DNA from: Crocinitomicaceae bacterium
Lineage (GTDB): Bacteria; Bacteroidota; Bacteroidia; Flavobacteriales_D; Crocinitomicaceae
DNA length: 9,734 nt
Direction of reading: 5' to 3'
NCBI GenBank assembly: GCA_030833265.1
Contig: JAURHO010000058.1
Coordinates: forward strand, 1 to 9,734
Shown in pieces: positions 1-7,142 of the stretch. The position numbers were made by a program, and so were the translations under genes. Below the pieces are notes generated by a model, which was not told the DNA's origin, made no database searches, and saw nothing but the letters and a program-made list of their open reading frames with translations. Numbering within the stretch: position 1 is the stretch's first letter; the number at the start of each line of letters is the position of its first letter.

Positions 1-1
1 T

Positions 2-361
2 TCGAAAGTTGCACCAAGTATTGACGCGGAGGGTATCAGAAGTTGGAGACTTGCCAAAGGAGAACCTTTTGATTTAGCACCTGATACTGAGAAGGAGATT
101 GCCTATGAATTCATTGCTTCAACTTCAAACAGAGCCAATGCCATCAACGCCCGTCGTTTTCCGTTGCGTTTTGTGCCTGGCCAAAAAACAGCGGTTCCTG
201 GACTCAGGAAAATTTTAAAAAATGCCCTGAAAGGCGAACGCTATTATGTCATTTTGAGCCCGAATCAGGCCTATGGCAAAAAAGGCTACAGCAATGTTAT
301 TGGCCCTAATGAATCTGTGTTCTTTCTAGTCGATATCCTCGGAGTCAGGTCCATTTCATAA
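2..361 (+). CDS. FKBP-type peptidyl-prolyl isomerase-like protein, C-terminal part (5' end outside window)
   Basis: Open from the left edge in frame 2 to a TAA at 359-361, giving 119 visible residues. From about residue 33 it aligns without gaps to human FKBP12 as I remember it, from Tyr26 to near the C-terminus: the core strand with Tyr35, a PLRF segment, a VPGL turn, the ILSPNQAYG strand-loop (Tyr82 equivalent kept) and a closing FFLVDIL strand. The FKBP fold is therefore well supported. Several ligand-pocket positions are changed: Phe36 to Ala45, Asp37 to Asn46, Phe46 to Leu55 and Trp59 to Leu68. Prolyl isomerase activity may therefore be weak or absent, leaving a chaperone or binding role. 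In Bacteroidota such proteins are often exported lipoproteins (some are gliding-associated, GldI-like), but the N-terminus needed to test this is missing. The next gene starts 32 bases downstream on the same strand. Confidence 0.82.
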   Translation, partial: SKVAPSIDAEGIRSWRLAKGEPFDLAPDTEKEIAYEFIASTSNRANAINARRFPLRFVPGQKTAVPGLRKILKNALKGERYYVILSPNQAYGKKGYSNVIGPNESVFFLVDILGVRSIS

Positions 362-369
362 GAAATCTG

Positions 370-378
370 TAAATTTGC
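370..378 (+). promoter_or_regulatory. Possible Bacteroidota -7 promoter element before the M23 gene
   Basis: TAAATTTGC matches the Bacteroidota -7 consensus TAnnTTTG and lies in the only real gap (362-393) of the left gene block. Transcription would start near 383-387, giving a very short leader before the TTG at 394. I see no TTG-type -33 element at the usual distance, which would fall inside the end of the FKBP gene. The element may therefore be weak or fortuitous. Confidence 0.33.
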
Positions 379-393
379 ATTGAAATTACCGTT

Positions 394-1344
394 TTGCAGA
401 AAGTCGTCCATCTTCTTATTGTTTGTTTCTTTGCTGTTGCTTCCTTGCAAGCACAGCGTGCCCTTGACACCATAGATACCGAAGTGGGGAAAATCGTTTT
501 GTACAGCAATAAAACGTGGTCTTTCTTGCAAGTATCTACCTTTGATGGTATCATGAATCCTCGTATTCATCAGGAAATGTTAGCTCAAGACCCAAGTTTC
601 AAACATCCTTGGTCCAATGACGTCTGCTTCACGAGTCGCAATGACATGTCTAAATTAAAAGATACCATTTGGCTTTGTGTCAACAACGAATCGGATCAAA
701 ATTTCAATATGCCAGCTCCGGGTATTGTTACTTCTCGTTATGGTCCTCGTAATGGTAGAAACCACAACGGAATAGACATCGATTTGGAAACAGGAGACAC
801 CGTATACGCTGCATGGTCTGGAAAAGTACGCTACGCCAAATATAATGATGGCGGGTTTGGCAATTTGGTCATCATCAGACATCCAAATGGTCTAGAAACG
901 CTTTATGCCCACTTGAGTAAATTCTTAGTTTATCCCGATCAAGATATCGTTGCCGGCGAACCCATTGGTTTAGGCGGGAACACAGGGCACTCTTATGGCT
1001 CTCATTTGCACTTTGAAGTGCGTTTCTATGATGTACCCATGAACCCTGAAGAAGTCATCGATTTTGAAGCTAAAGCCATCAAAAACGAAAACCTATTTGT
1101 GCACAAAGGATTGTTCAGACCCGGTGCAAAACCTTCAGACTACTACGAAGACCATCCGACCGAAGTTATTCAAGCACCTGTGGTGGTGCGCACCCCTCAA
1201 GTGAGGTATTACAAAGTCAGACCCGGAGACACCCTGACCGAAATTGCTGCCCGCAATGGCACCACCGTTTCACATTTGTGTCAGCTCAATGGCATCAAAC
1301 CCACATCTGTCCTTCAAGTCGGACGCAGTATAAGAGTCAAGTAA
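394..1344 (+). CDS. Secreted M23 family metallopeptidase with C-terminal LysM domain
   Basis: Predicted periplasmic or cell-surface peptidoglycan endopeptidase of the LytM/EnvC type, 316 residues. Residues 1-20 form a signal peptide ending in LQA. The M23 domain spans about 105-220 and keeps the full zinc and catalytic set: His124 and Asp128 (HNGID), His173 (YAHLS), and His204 and His206 (SHLHFE). A LysM domain at about 272-315 (YKVRPGDTL onward) should bind peptidoglycan. The start is TTG at 394: the frame has a stop at 370-372, no ATG lies between, and only this start gives the complete signal peptide. The first downstream ATG would remove it. The stop is one base before bamD, so the two are almost certainly co-transcribed. 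All catalytic residues are present, so it is probably an active hydrolase rather than a degenerate EnvC-like activator. The peptide bond cut cannot be read from sequence. Confidence 0.93.
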   Translation: MQKVVHLLIVCFFAVASLQAQRALDTIDTEVGKIVLYSNKTWSFLQVSTFDGIMNPRIHQEMLAQDPSFKHPWSNDVCFTSRNDMSKLKDTIWLCVNNESDQNFNMPAPGIVTSRYGPRNGRNHNGIDIDLETGDTVYAAWSGKVRYAKYNDGGFGNLVIIRHPNGLETLYAHLSKFLVYPDQDIVAGEPIGLGGNTGHSYGSHLHFEVRFYDVPMNPEEVIDFEAKAIKNENLFVHKGLFRPGAKPSDYYEDHPTEVIQAPVVVRTPQVRYYKVRPGDTLTEIAARNGTTVSHLCQLNGIKPTSVLQVGRSIRVK

Positions 1345-1345
1345 C

Positions 1346-2125
1346 ATGAAATATCTATTGATCATATTCGTCCTTGTTTTAGGATTGAGCGCTTGCTCTG
1401 ACTACGCAAAAATTTTGAAGGGTGCTGATTACAGTCAAAAGTTTGTGACCGCCAACACGCTTTATGAGCAAAAAGAATTTGATAAAGCCATTGTGCTTTA
1501 TGAACAGATTTATCAGCACGCGCCTAAATCTGGAGAAGGTGAGGTTGCCTATTACCGTATGGCGACGTCTTATTATGCGCTCGAAGATTTTTACATGGCG
1601 CAATATTACTACAGCTCCTATATGCAGCGTTTTCCATATTCTGACAAGGCTGAAGAAGTGATGTTCATGATTGCTATGTGTTCTGTAAAAAATTCACCTG
1701 AATACAGTCTCGATCAAACAGAAACAGAAATGGCTATCAGTAATGTGCAGCAATTTGTTGATCGCTATCCAGGTTCTTACCTTATCGATTCTTGCAACCT
1801 CATTATCGATCAATTGCGTTTCAAACTCGAGCTCAAAGAATACGAAGCGGTAGCACTCTATGACCGCACTGAAAATTTCAAGGCTGCGGTTGCGGCTGGT
1901 GAAATATTCATGGAGCATTACAGTCGTTCAAAATTTTTAGAAGAGGTGCACTACATGGTGGTGAAAAACTCCTATTTCATGACCATCAATAGCATTGAAA
2001 GTAAAAAAAGTGAACGCAGCTCACAAACTATTGAAAGATTCCGTAACTTTGCCATTCGCTACGCTTCCTCGAAGTACATAAAAGAACTAGAAAACTACGT
2101 AGCGGCGCTCGAAAAAATTAAATAA
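1346..2125 (+). CDS. bamD: Outer membrane protein assembly factor BamD (lipoprotein)
   Basis: BamD is the essential TPR lipoprotein partner of BamA in the machine that folds beta-barrel proteins into the outer membrane. The 259-residue product begins with a lipoprotein signal peptide, with lipobox LSAC and lipidated Cys17. It continues with TPR-like helices: ANTLYEQKEFDKAIVLYEQ, then AYYRMATSYYALEDFYMAQYY, then a segment with YMQRFPYSDKAEEVMFMIA. The FPYSDKAEEV and FVDRYPGS turns are typical of BamD repeats. Length is in the usual range of about 240-280. ATG at 1346 follows the stop of the M23 gene by one base, and rpoZ follows after 7 bases, so it sits mid-operon. Other TPR lipoproteins look similar, but the lipobox, the repeat spacing and the neighbouring rpoZ and coaBC all favour BamD. 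Confidence 0.9.
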   Translation: MKYLLIIFVLVLGLSACSDYAKILKGADYSQKFVTANTLYEQKEFDKAIVLYEQIYQHAPKSGEGEVAYYRMATSYYALEDFYMAQYYYSSYMQRFPYSDKAEEVMFMIAMCSVKNSPEYSLDQTETEMAISNVQQFVDRYPGSYLIDSCNLIIDQLRFKLELKEYEAVALYDRTENFKAAVAAGEIFMEHYSRSKFLEEVHYMVVKNSYFMTINSIESKKSERSSQTIERFRNFAIRYASSKYIKELENYVAALEKIK

Positions 2126-2132
2126 AATACAC

Positions 2133-2456
2133 ATGAGTTTCAAAAACACAACAGCAGAACGTACAACAGTTACCCGTGATACCATCTTAGTTGAAGAGAA
2201 AACAGGTAACATCTACGAATCTTTGGTGGCTATCTCTAAAAGAGCTAATCAAATTTCTACTGAACTCAAAGAGGAATTGACTCAAAAGTTGCAAGAATTT
2301 GCAACGCACACCGATAACCTCGAAGAAATTTTTGAAAACCGCGAGCAAATCGAAATCTCTAAGCATTACGAAAAAATGCCGAAGCCAACAGCCATCGCTA
2401 TGGAAGAGTTGCTCGAAGAAAAAATCTACCTCCGCAAACCTGAGGCCTTGCAATAA
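2133..2456 (+). CDS. rpoZ: DNA-directed RNA polymerase omega subunit (Bacteroidota type, Rpb6/RpoZ family)
   Basis: Small 107-residue protein matching the Bacteroidota form of omega, the RNA polymerase subunit that clamps the beta-prime C-terminus and helps assembly. The core shows the omega-like segment TGNIYESLVAISKRANQI (about 26-43). It is followed by a charged helix rich in Glu and Lys and the lineage-typical tail IEISKHYEKMPKP followed by a predicted helix ending LEEKIYLRKP. It lacks the E. coli omega tail, as expected for this phylum. The start ATG at 2133 has an A-rich leader (AATAAAATACAC) and no Shine-Dalgarno sequence. It lies 7 bases after bamD and 2 bases before coaBC. Confidence 0.9.
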   Translation: MSFKNTTAERTTVTRDTILVEEKTGNIYESLVAISKRANQISTELKEELTQKLQEFATHTDNLEEIFENREQIEISKHYEKMPKPTAIAMEELLEEKIYLRKPEALQ

Positions 2457-2458
2457 AC

Positions 2459-3661
2459 ATGTTTGGTAAGCGCATCCTTCTTGGTATTACAGGAGGTATT
2501 GCCGCCTACAAAACAGCCTCCTTGGTTCGCTTGCTCAAAAAGAGCGGCGCAGACGTTCGTTGTGTCCTTACACCAGCCGCTACTTCTTTTATTAGTCCGT
2601 TAGTTTTAGCCACACTTTCTGAAAATCCGGTTCATATCGAATTTTGGAATAAAGAAACAGGGCAATGGAATAACCACGTTGAATTAGCACTTTGGGCTGA
2701 CCTCATGCTCATTGCTCCAGCTACTGCCAATTCGGTTTCAAAAATGGCCAATGGAGCTTGTGATAATTTATTACTCGCTTGCTATCTTTCCTTAAAGTGT
2801 CCGTGTATCATCGCGCCGGCTATGGATTTAGATATGTATCAGCACCCGAGCTTCAAAAGAAACCTCCAAACGCTGCTTTCAGATCAAGTCACGATTATTC
2901 CGGCAACTTTTGGCGCTTTAGCCAGTGGGCTAGAGGGGCAGGGCCGAATGGAAGAGCCCGAAAACATCTTGCGCTTTGTTCAAGAATTTTTCAAGCAGGC
3001 TGCGCATCAAAAATCAACTAAACGTCTTCTTATAACAGCAGGGCCAACCCTTGAGCACCTCGATCCTGTGCGTTATATTTCGAATCATTCCACTGGGGCA
3101 ATGGGCTTTGCACTTGCCAAAGCAGCCCTCATGAAAGGTTTCGAAGTTTTAATGATAGCCGGGCCAAGTCAATATGAATTACAGCATCCGAATTTTCAAA
3201 GAATCGATGTGCAAAGCGCTGAACAGATGCTGTCTGCAGTTCAAGCACATTGGTCTGCCATGGATCTCGGTATATTTACGGCGGCGGTTGCAGATTATCG
3301 GGCAGCAAATGTAGCGGCAGAAAAAATCAAGAAATCAGCCACAGAACTACGTCTTGACTTGGTAAAAAACCCCGATATCTTGGCTTGGGCTGCTGCAAAC
3401 AGAACCCAACAAGAAATTGTCGGTTTTGCCCTTGAAACAAATAATCAAGAAGAAAATGCGTTAAAGAAACTACACGACAAAAACCTTGACTACATTGTGC
3501 TCAATTCACCACAAGAAGGCGTCAGCGGTTTTGGTTCAGAAACTAATATTATCACTATCTTCGGAGCTAAAGGCCAAAAGCATGCTTTGCCCCTGATGTC
3601 AAAGTTTGCAGCGGCCCAGGCCTTGTTAGAAATACTTGATGAAAAGACACATGAAAACTAG
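2459..3661 (+). CDS. coaBC: Bifunctional phosphopantothenoylcysteine decarboxylase / phosphopantothenate-cysteine ligase
   Basis: Two consecutive cytosolic steps of coenzyme A synthesis in one 400-residue flavoprotein (Dfp). The CoaB half joins cysteine to 4'-phosphopantothenate, and the CoaC half decarboxylates the product to 4'-phosphopantetheine using FMN. CoaC spans about 1-175: GITGGIAAYK (9-18) binds FMN phosphate and His73 in HVELALWAD is the catalytic base. CoaB spans about 187-395: TAGPTLEHLDPVRYISNHST, an AAVADY segment and KIKK at 289-292. Unusual features against E. coli Dfp: the PXMNXXMW motif reads PAMDLDMY, so the Asn is Asp123. The flap motif ACGxxGxGRM reads ASGLEGQGRM, so the reductive Cys158 is Ser156. 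In CoaB the SNHSSGKMG motif has Ala in place of Lys (Ala214). I recall the first two as common in Bacteroidota, so they do not by themselves imply a dead enzyme. The 3' end overlaps the next gene by 11 bases. Confidence 0.95.
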   Translation: MFGKRILLGITGGIAAYKTASLVRLLKKSGADVRCVLTPAATSFISPLVLATLSENPVHIEFWNKETGQWNNHVELALWADLMLIAPATANSVSKMANGACDNLLLACYLSLKCPCIIAPAMDLDMYQHPSFKRNLQTLLSDQVTIIPATFGALASGLEGQGRMEEPENILRFVQEFFKQAAHQKSTKRLLITAGPTLEHLDPVRYISNHSTGAMGFALAKAALMKGFEVLMIAGPSQYELQHPNFQRIDVQSAEQMLSAVQAHWSAMDLGIFTAAVADYRAANVAAEKIKKSATELRLDLVKNPDILAWAAANRTQQEIVGFALETNNQEENALKKLHDKNLDYIVLNSPQEGVSGFGSETNIITIFGAKGQKHALPLMSKFAAAQALLEILDEKTHEN

Positions 3662-4556
3662 TCTATTTGTATTGTTTTTAATTTGCATGACAACTATTGC
3701 TCAGGCTCAAGAACTCAATTGCCAAGTAAATATCGTTGTCGATAACAAAGTTGAAGTCAGTTCCACAGAGCAAGAAATCATCAATCAGATGAAGCAAAGT
3801 ATCACTGAAATCATGAACAACACGGCCTGGACCAAAGATAAGTTCAAGACCGAAGAGCGCATCAACTGCAATATCCAGATTCAAATTCGAGAAATACCTG
3901 CCACAGGCGCCTACAAAGGCGATATTCAAGTTTCGAGTGTGCGCCCAGCCTATAACAGCAGCTACAATTCAACACTTTTCAATTTTCAAGATGAAAATTT
4001 TCAGGCGGGTTTCTCAAGAGGGGCAGTTCTCAATTATGTGCCTAATCAATATCGAGATAACCTGACTTCTATTTTAGCTTTCTATGCCTATTTCATTATA
4101 GGGATGGATTACGACTCTTTTTCACCAAAAGGAGGAACACCTTATTTTCAAGAGGCGCAGCAAATTGTAACACTTGCTCAGACAGGTGGAGCACCAGGCT
4201 GGAAGTCTTCTGAAAGTAGCAAAAGAAATCGCTTTTATCTTGCTGACAACATGTTACAACCAGTTTTTGAACCTTACCGCACTTGTATTTACATGTACCA
4301 TCGCCAAGGGCTGGATCAACTTTATGACCGCAAAGCCGAAGGAAAAAAAGCCATTTTTGCGGCCCTAAATTTACTGACACCCATCATGGCAACGCGCCCT
4401 AACACCGTGAATGTCGTGAGTTTTCTTTTTGGCAAAACCACAGAACTTAAAAACATCTTTTCTGATTCTGAGCTCAAAGAAAAGCAAGATTTAGTGACCC
4501 TGCTAAAGAAACTTGACCCTGCCAACGCCACGCGTTATAACTCAATTCAAGAATAA
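3651..4556 (+). CDS. DUF4835 family exported protein (possibly T9SS-related PorD-like)
   Basis: A 301-residue protein of a family conserved in Bacteroidota and, to my knowledge, without a settled biochemical function. A signal peptide covers residues 1-19 (hydrophobic stretch, then AQA before QELNCQV), so the mature protein is periplasmic or outer-membrane associated. Family hallmarks are the ELNCQVNI start, NNTAWTKDKF, then EERINCNIQI, and a middle segment NYVPNQYRDNLTSILAFYAY followed by a FIIGMDYDSF stretch. Two cysteines (Cys24 and the one in INCNI) remain in the mature N-terminal part and could pair. I chose ATG 3651 over upstream TTG or ATG codons (3636, 3639) because it places the signal peptide at the very N-terminus. 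It overlaps coaBC by 11 bases, and its TAA shares a base with the recN ATG. I recall that some databases now name this family as T9SS protein PorD, which I could not confirm. Confidence 0.85.
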   Translation: MKTSLFVLFLICMTTIAQAQELNCQVNIVVDNKVEVSSTEQEIINQMKQSITEIMNNTAWTKDKFKTEERINCNIQIQIREIPATGAYKGDIQVSSVRPAYNSSYNSTLFNFQDENFQAGFSRGAVLNYVPNQYRDNLTSILAFYAYFIIGMDYDSFSPKGGTPYFQEAQQIVTLAQTGGAPGWKSSESSKRNRFYLADNMLQPVFEPYRTCIYMYHRQGLDQLYDRKAEGKKAIFAALNLLTPIMATRPNTVNVVSFLFGKTTELKNIFSDSELKEKQDLVTLLKKLDPANATRYNSIQE

Positions 4557-6199
4557 TGTTGCTTTGGTTGCGCATCCAACATTTCGCGCTCATAGACGAA
4601 GTGACACTTCATTTCGAAAAGGGGTTTAGTGTCCTGACGGGTGAAACAGGTTCTGGTAAATCCATTATTCTTGCCGCCACCAACCTAATTCTCGGGGAAA
4701 GGGCCGACTTAAAAATCATTGCACCCGGAGCAAAAAAAGCAATTGTTGAGGCCCAATTTGAAATCCCTGCTTCTTTTCAAGCCTTTTTTAATCAGCATGA
4801 GCTAGATTTCGAAGACAAAACCATTATCCGTAGAGAAATTCTTCAAGAAGGAAAATCGAGGGCTTTTATCAATGATACGCCTGTTCAGCTACAGGTACTC
4901 AAAGACTTAACAGCTCAACTCATTCAAATTCATTCTCAATACAATACTCTTGATTTGAAATCAAGGAGTTATCAGTTGCACTTACTCGACGTATTATTAG
5001 GGCTTGAAGACAAACGCCTTAGTTATGAGCAGCGTTACAAAGCATTTTCCAACCTCAGCAACACACGACTTCAAAAAGCTCAAGAATTAGCGAGTTTGCA
5101 ACAGCAACAAGATTTCAATGCCTTTATGCTGACCGAACTAGAGGCCTTGAACTTGCAAGATCCTGCACTCGAAACACTCGAGCAAGACCTCGAACGCTTC
5201 GAATACAGTGAACAATTGCAGCAGGCCTACAGTTACATGGAGAGCTTGCTTCAAGACAACGGAGTTTATGAACAACTTTATCGGGTCAAGCAAGAACTTG
5301 AAAAACCAAGACGCATTGATCCGGTATTACAAGGCTATTACGAGCGGATGTCTGCCATGCTCATTGAGCTCAAAGAATTAGCCCGCGATGCGGCTTCTTT
5401 TTCAGCGCAAGAATTGGATCAAGCACAACAGCAAAAACTCTTGCAATGGCAAGATCAGCTCAACCATTGCTTATTGAAGCACCGCGTTCAAAATGTAAGT
5501 GAGTTGCGCCAAGTCTTTTCAGATCTTTCTGCTAAAGTGAGTAACCTTCATGAGCTCGAGCAAGCGCTCAGCCGTCTGGACCTCGAACTTGAAAAGGAAA
5601 AAATAGCGCTAGAACAGTTGGCTCTCAAACTACATGAACTCAGGGTAAAAGGAGCGCCTTCGGTCAGCGAAAGTCTACAAAAAATCTTACACGGCCTCAA
5701 ATTGCCACACACCACCTTAACCTTTGACTTATCCCAAACAGAAAATCTACAACTCAATGGCTTTACGCAAATTCAGTTGTTGTTTTCTGCCAATTTAGGT
5801 CATCAGCCTGTTGCTGTAGAAAAAGCAGCAAGCGGCGGTGAATTATCGAGGTTGATGCTGGCTCTACAACAAATGGTCTCTGAAAAGAAGGCTTTACCTA
5901 CGATTATTTTTGACGAAATCGATACCGGTGTTTCTGGTGAAGTCGCTTTGAAAATGGCAAGTTTACTCCAAGAAATGTCCAAAAATGGGCAGTGTTTGGC
6001 CATTACCCACCTGCCGCAAGTTGCAGCGAAAGCCATACATCATTTCAAAGTGAGTAAAGAAGTAACAGCCGAACGCATGCTAACTTCCGTAAATGCACTC
6101 TCAAAAGCAGAACGCCGCATTGAAATTGCCAGGCTCATGAGTGGCGAACAAATCAGTGAAGCAGCCTTGCAGCATGCCGATAACTTGCTTTCCAACTAG
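4556..6199 (+). CDS. recN: DNA repair protein RecN
   Basis: SMC-like ATPase that acts early in recombinational repair of double-strand breaks, 547 residues, the normal length. The N-terminal ATPase lobe starts MLLWLRIQHFALIDEV and has Walker A GETGSGKS (29-36). The middle, about 150-380, is a Gln/Glu/Leu-rich coiled coil. The C-terminal lobe has the ABC signature ASGGELSRL (from residue 425), Walker B TIIFDEIDTG (449-458, catalytic Glu454) with the D-loop DTGVSG, and the switch His in ITHLPQVAA. All ATPase motifs are intact. ATG 4556 overlaps the stop of the DUF4835 gene (TAATG), which suggests translational coupling. The adjacency to coaBC and DUF4835 is, as I recall, common in Flavobacteriia. 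I see no LexA-like operator, which would in any case be unexpected mid-operon. Confidence 0.96.
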   Translation: MLLWLRIQHFALIDEVTLHFEKGFSVLTGETGSGKSIILAATNLILGERADLKIIAPGAKKAIVEAQFEIPASFQAFFNQHELDFEDKTIIRREILQEGKSRAFINDTPVQLQVLKDLTAQLIQIHSQYNTLDLKSRSYQLHLLDVLLGLEDKRLSYEQRYKAFSNLSNTRLQKAQELASLQQQQDFNAFMLTELEALNLQDPALETLEQDLERFEYSEQLQQAYSYMESLLQDNGVYEQLYRVKQELEKPRRIDPVLQGYYERMSAMLIELKELARDAASFSAQELDQAQQQKLLQWQDQLNHCLLKHRVQNVSELRQVFSDLSAKVSNLHELEQALSRLDLELEKEKIALEQLALKLHELRVKGAPSVSESLQKILHGLKLPHTTLTFDLSQTENLQLNGFTQIQLLFSANLGHQPVAVEKAASGGELSRLMLALQQMVSEKKALPTIIFDEIDTGVSGEVALKMASLLQEMSKNGQCLAITHLPQVAAKAIHHFKVSKEVTAERMLTSVNALSKAERRIEIARLMSGEQISEAALQHADNLLSN

Positions 6200-6203
6200 G
6201 CTC

Positions 6204-7142
6204 ATGCTGACGCTTCCCGACAATCCTTGCATAGAAAAAATAGAACACGGCAAACCCTTGCTTTTATTAGGGAGTTGTTTTTCAGATGAAATAGGGCAGT
6301 GTTTACAGCAAAACGGGTTTGCTGCACAAGTGAATCCGGGCGGAACGCTCTTTCATCCATTAGCCATTGCAAAGCTGCTCAATTGGGCACTTGACGACAA
6401 GCAAACTTTGCGCACTTTTCCAAGAGCCGATGTTTGGCTTTCTTGGGATTTAGCAGGTAGTGTCTATGCGATGTCTGAAGCTGCGCTTCTTGAAAAACTT
6501 ACCCAATTAAAAACACAGCTGAGAAAGTTGCTCCTTGAAAGCAGCCATTTGCTCCTTACCTTTGGTAGCGCTTGGGCGTATCGTTTAAATGAAGACCAAA
6601 GTTTGGTCGCCAATTGCCACAAGCAGCCCAGCCAATTATTTAGCAAAGAGCAAACAACAGTTCAAACCATTGTCGATACTTGGAAGGCGCTTATTGACCT
6701 GATCAAACAACACAACCCAACTATTTCTATTGTTTTTACGGTAAGCCCCGTGCGTCATGCAAAAGATGGTCTACATGAAAACAACCTCAGTAAAGCCAAG
6801 TTGCTGTTGGCTATTGAAGCGTTGGTTGAAGTGACCAATTGCACTTACTTTCCGGCCTATGAATTGGTACTGGATCAACTCAGAGATTATTCCTTTTTCA
6901 AGGAGGATGGCGTGCACCCCAATGAAAAAGCGACGGCTCATGTTTGGGATTATTTCAAACGCAACTTTTGTAGTGATCAAACCCAGCAAGTATTAAAAGA
7001 ATGGGAGGCTTTGCAGTTAGCGCTGCAGCACAAGCTTTTGTATCCAGAGAGCCAAGAAGCGCAGCAACACAACGCAAGATTAGCGCAAATGAAAACAGCT
7101 TTTAAAGAAAAGTATCCGGAATTTACTGCCACTCAGCTTTGA
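6204..7142 (+). CDS. GSCFA domain-containing protein (SGNH hydrolase-like)
   Basis: The GSCFA family belongs to the SGNH hydrolase superfamily of esterases and lipases. The substrate is unknown. The 312-residue product carries the name-giving motif as GSCFS (Ser24, candidate nucleophile), a TFGSAWAYR segment (from Thr119), the conserved SPVRHAKDGLHENNLSKA block (from Ser181), and a C-terminal DGVHPN motif (Asp235, His238) that would complete a Ser-Asp-His triad. The block III Asn of classical SGNH enzymes is not evident in TFGSAW. No signal peptide, so it is probably cytosolic. ATG 6204 is preferred over a start at 6141 because it lies 4 bases after the recN stop and matches where family members begin. 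The longer version would run inside recN and adds unrelated residues. The last 20 bases overlap the convergent HD gene. Confidence 0.88.
   Translation: MLTLPDNPCIEKIEHGKPLLLLGSCFSDEIGQCLQQNGFAAQVNPGGTLFHPLAIAKLLNWALDDKQTLRTFPRADVWLSWDLAGSVYAMSEAALLEKLTQLKTQLRKLLLESSHLLLTFGSAWAYRLNEDQSLVANCHKQPSQLFSKEQTTVQTIVDTWKALIDLIKQHNPTISIVFTVSPVRHAKDGLHENNLSKAKLLLAIEALVEVTNCTYFPAYELVLDQLRDYSFFKEDGVHPNEKATAHVWDYFKRNFCSDQTQQVLKEWEALQLALQHKLLYPESQEAQQHNARLAQMKTAFKEKYPEFTATQL

Noticed and set aside
286..570. Minus-strand open frames across the FKBP/M23 junction (94 and 69 codons)
   Set aside because: They run antisense to two well-supported genes and show no recognisable domain; shadow frames.
2779..3021. 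80-codon plus-strand open frame inside coaBC, considered as an overlapping gene or frameshift remnant
   Set aside because: The coaBC frame is continuous with intact motifs on both sides, and the alternate frame shows no homology I recognise.
3636..3650. Upstream TTG/ATG starts for the DUF4835 protein
   Set aside because: They add MMKRH before MKTSLFVLFLI and deepen the overlap with coaBC; ATG 3651 gives the standard signal peptide.
4096..4380. 94-codon minus-strand open frame inside the DUF4835 gene
   Set aside because: Wholly antisense to a recognised family protein, composition unlike a real protein, no start context or partner gene.
6141..6203. Longer GSCFA start inside recN
   Set aside because: The extra 21 residues come from an alternate frame of recN and do not resemble family N-termini; ATG 6204 fits spacing and length.
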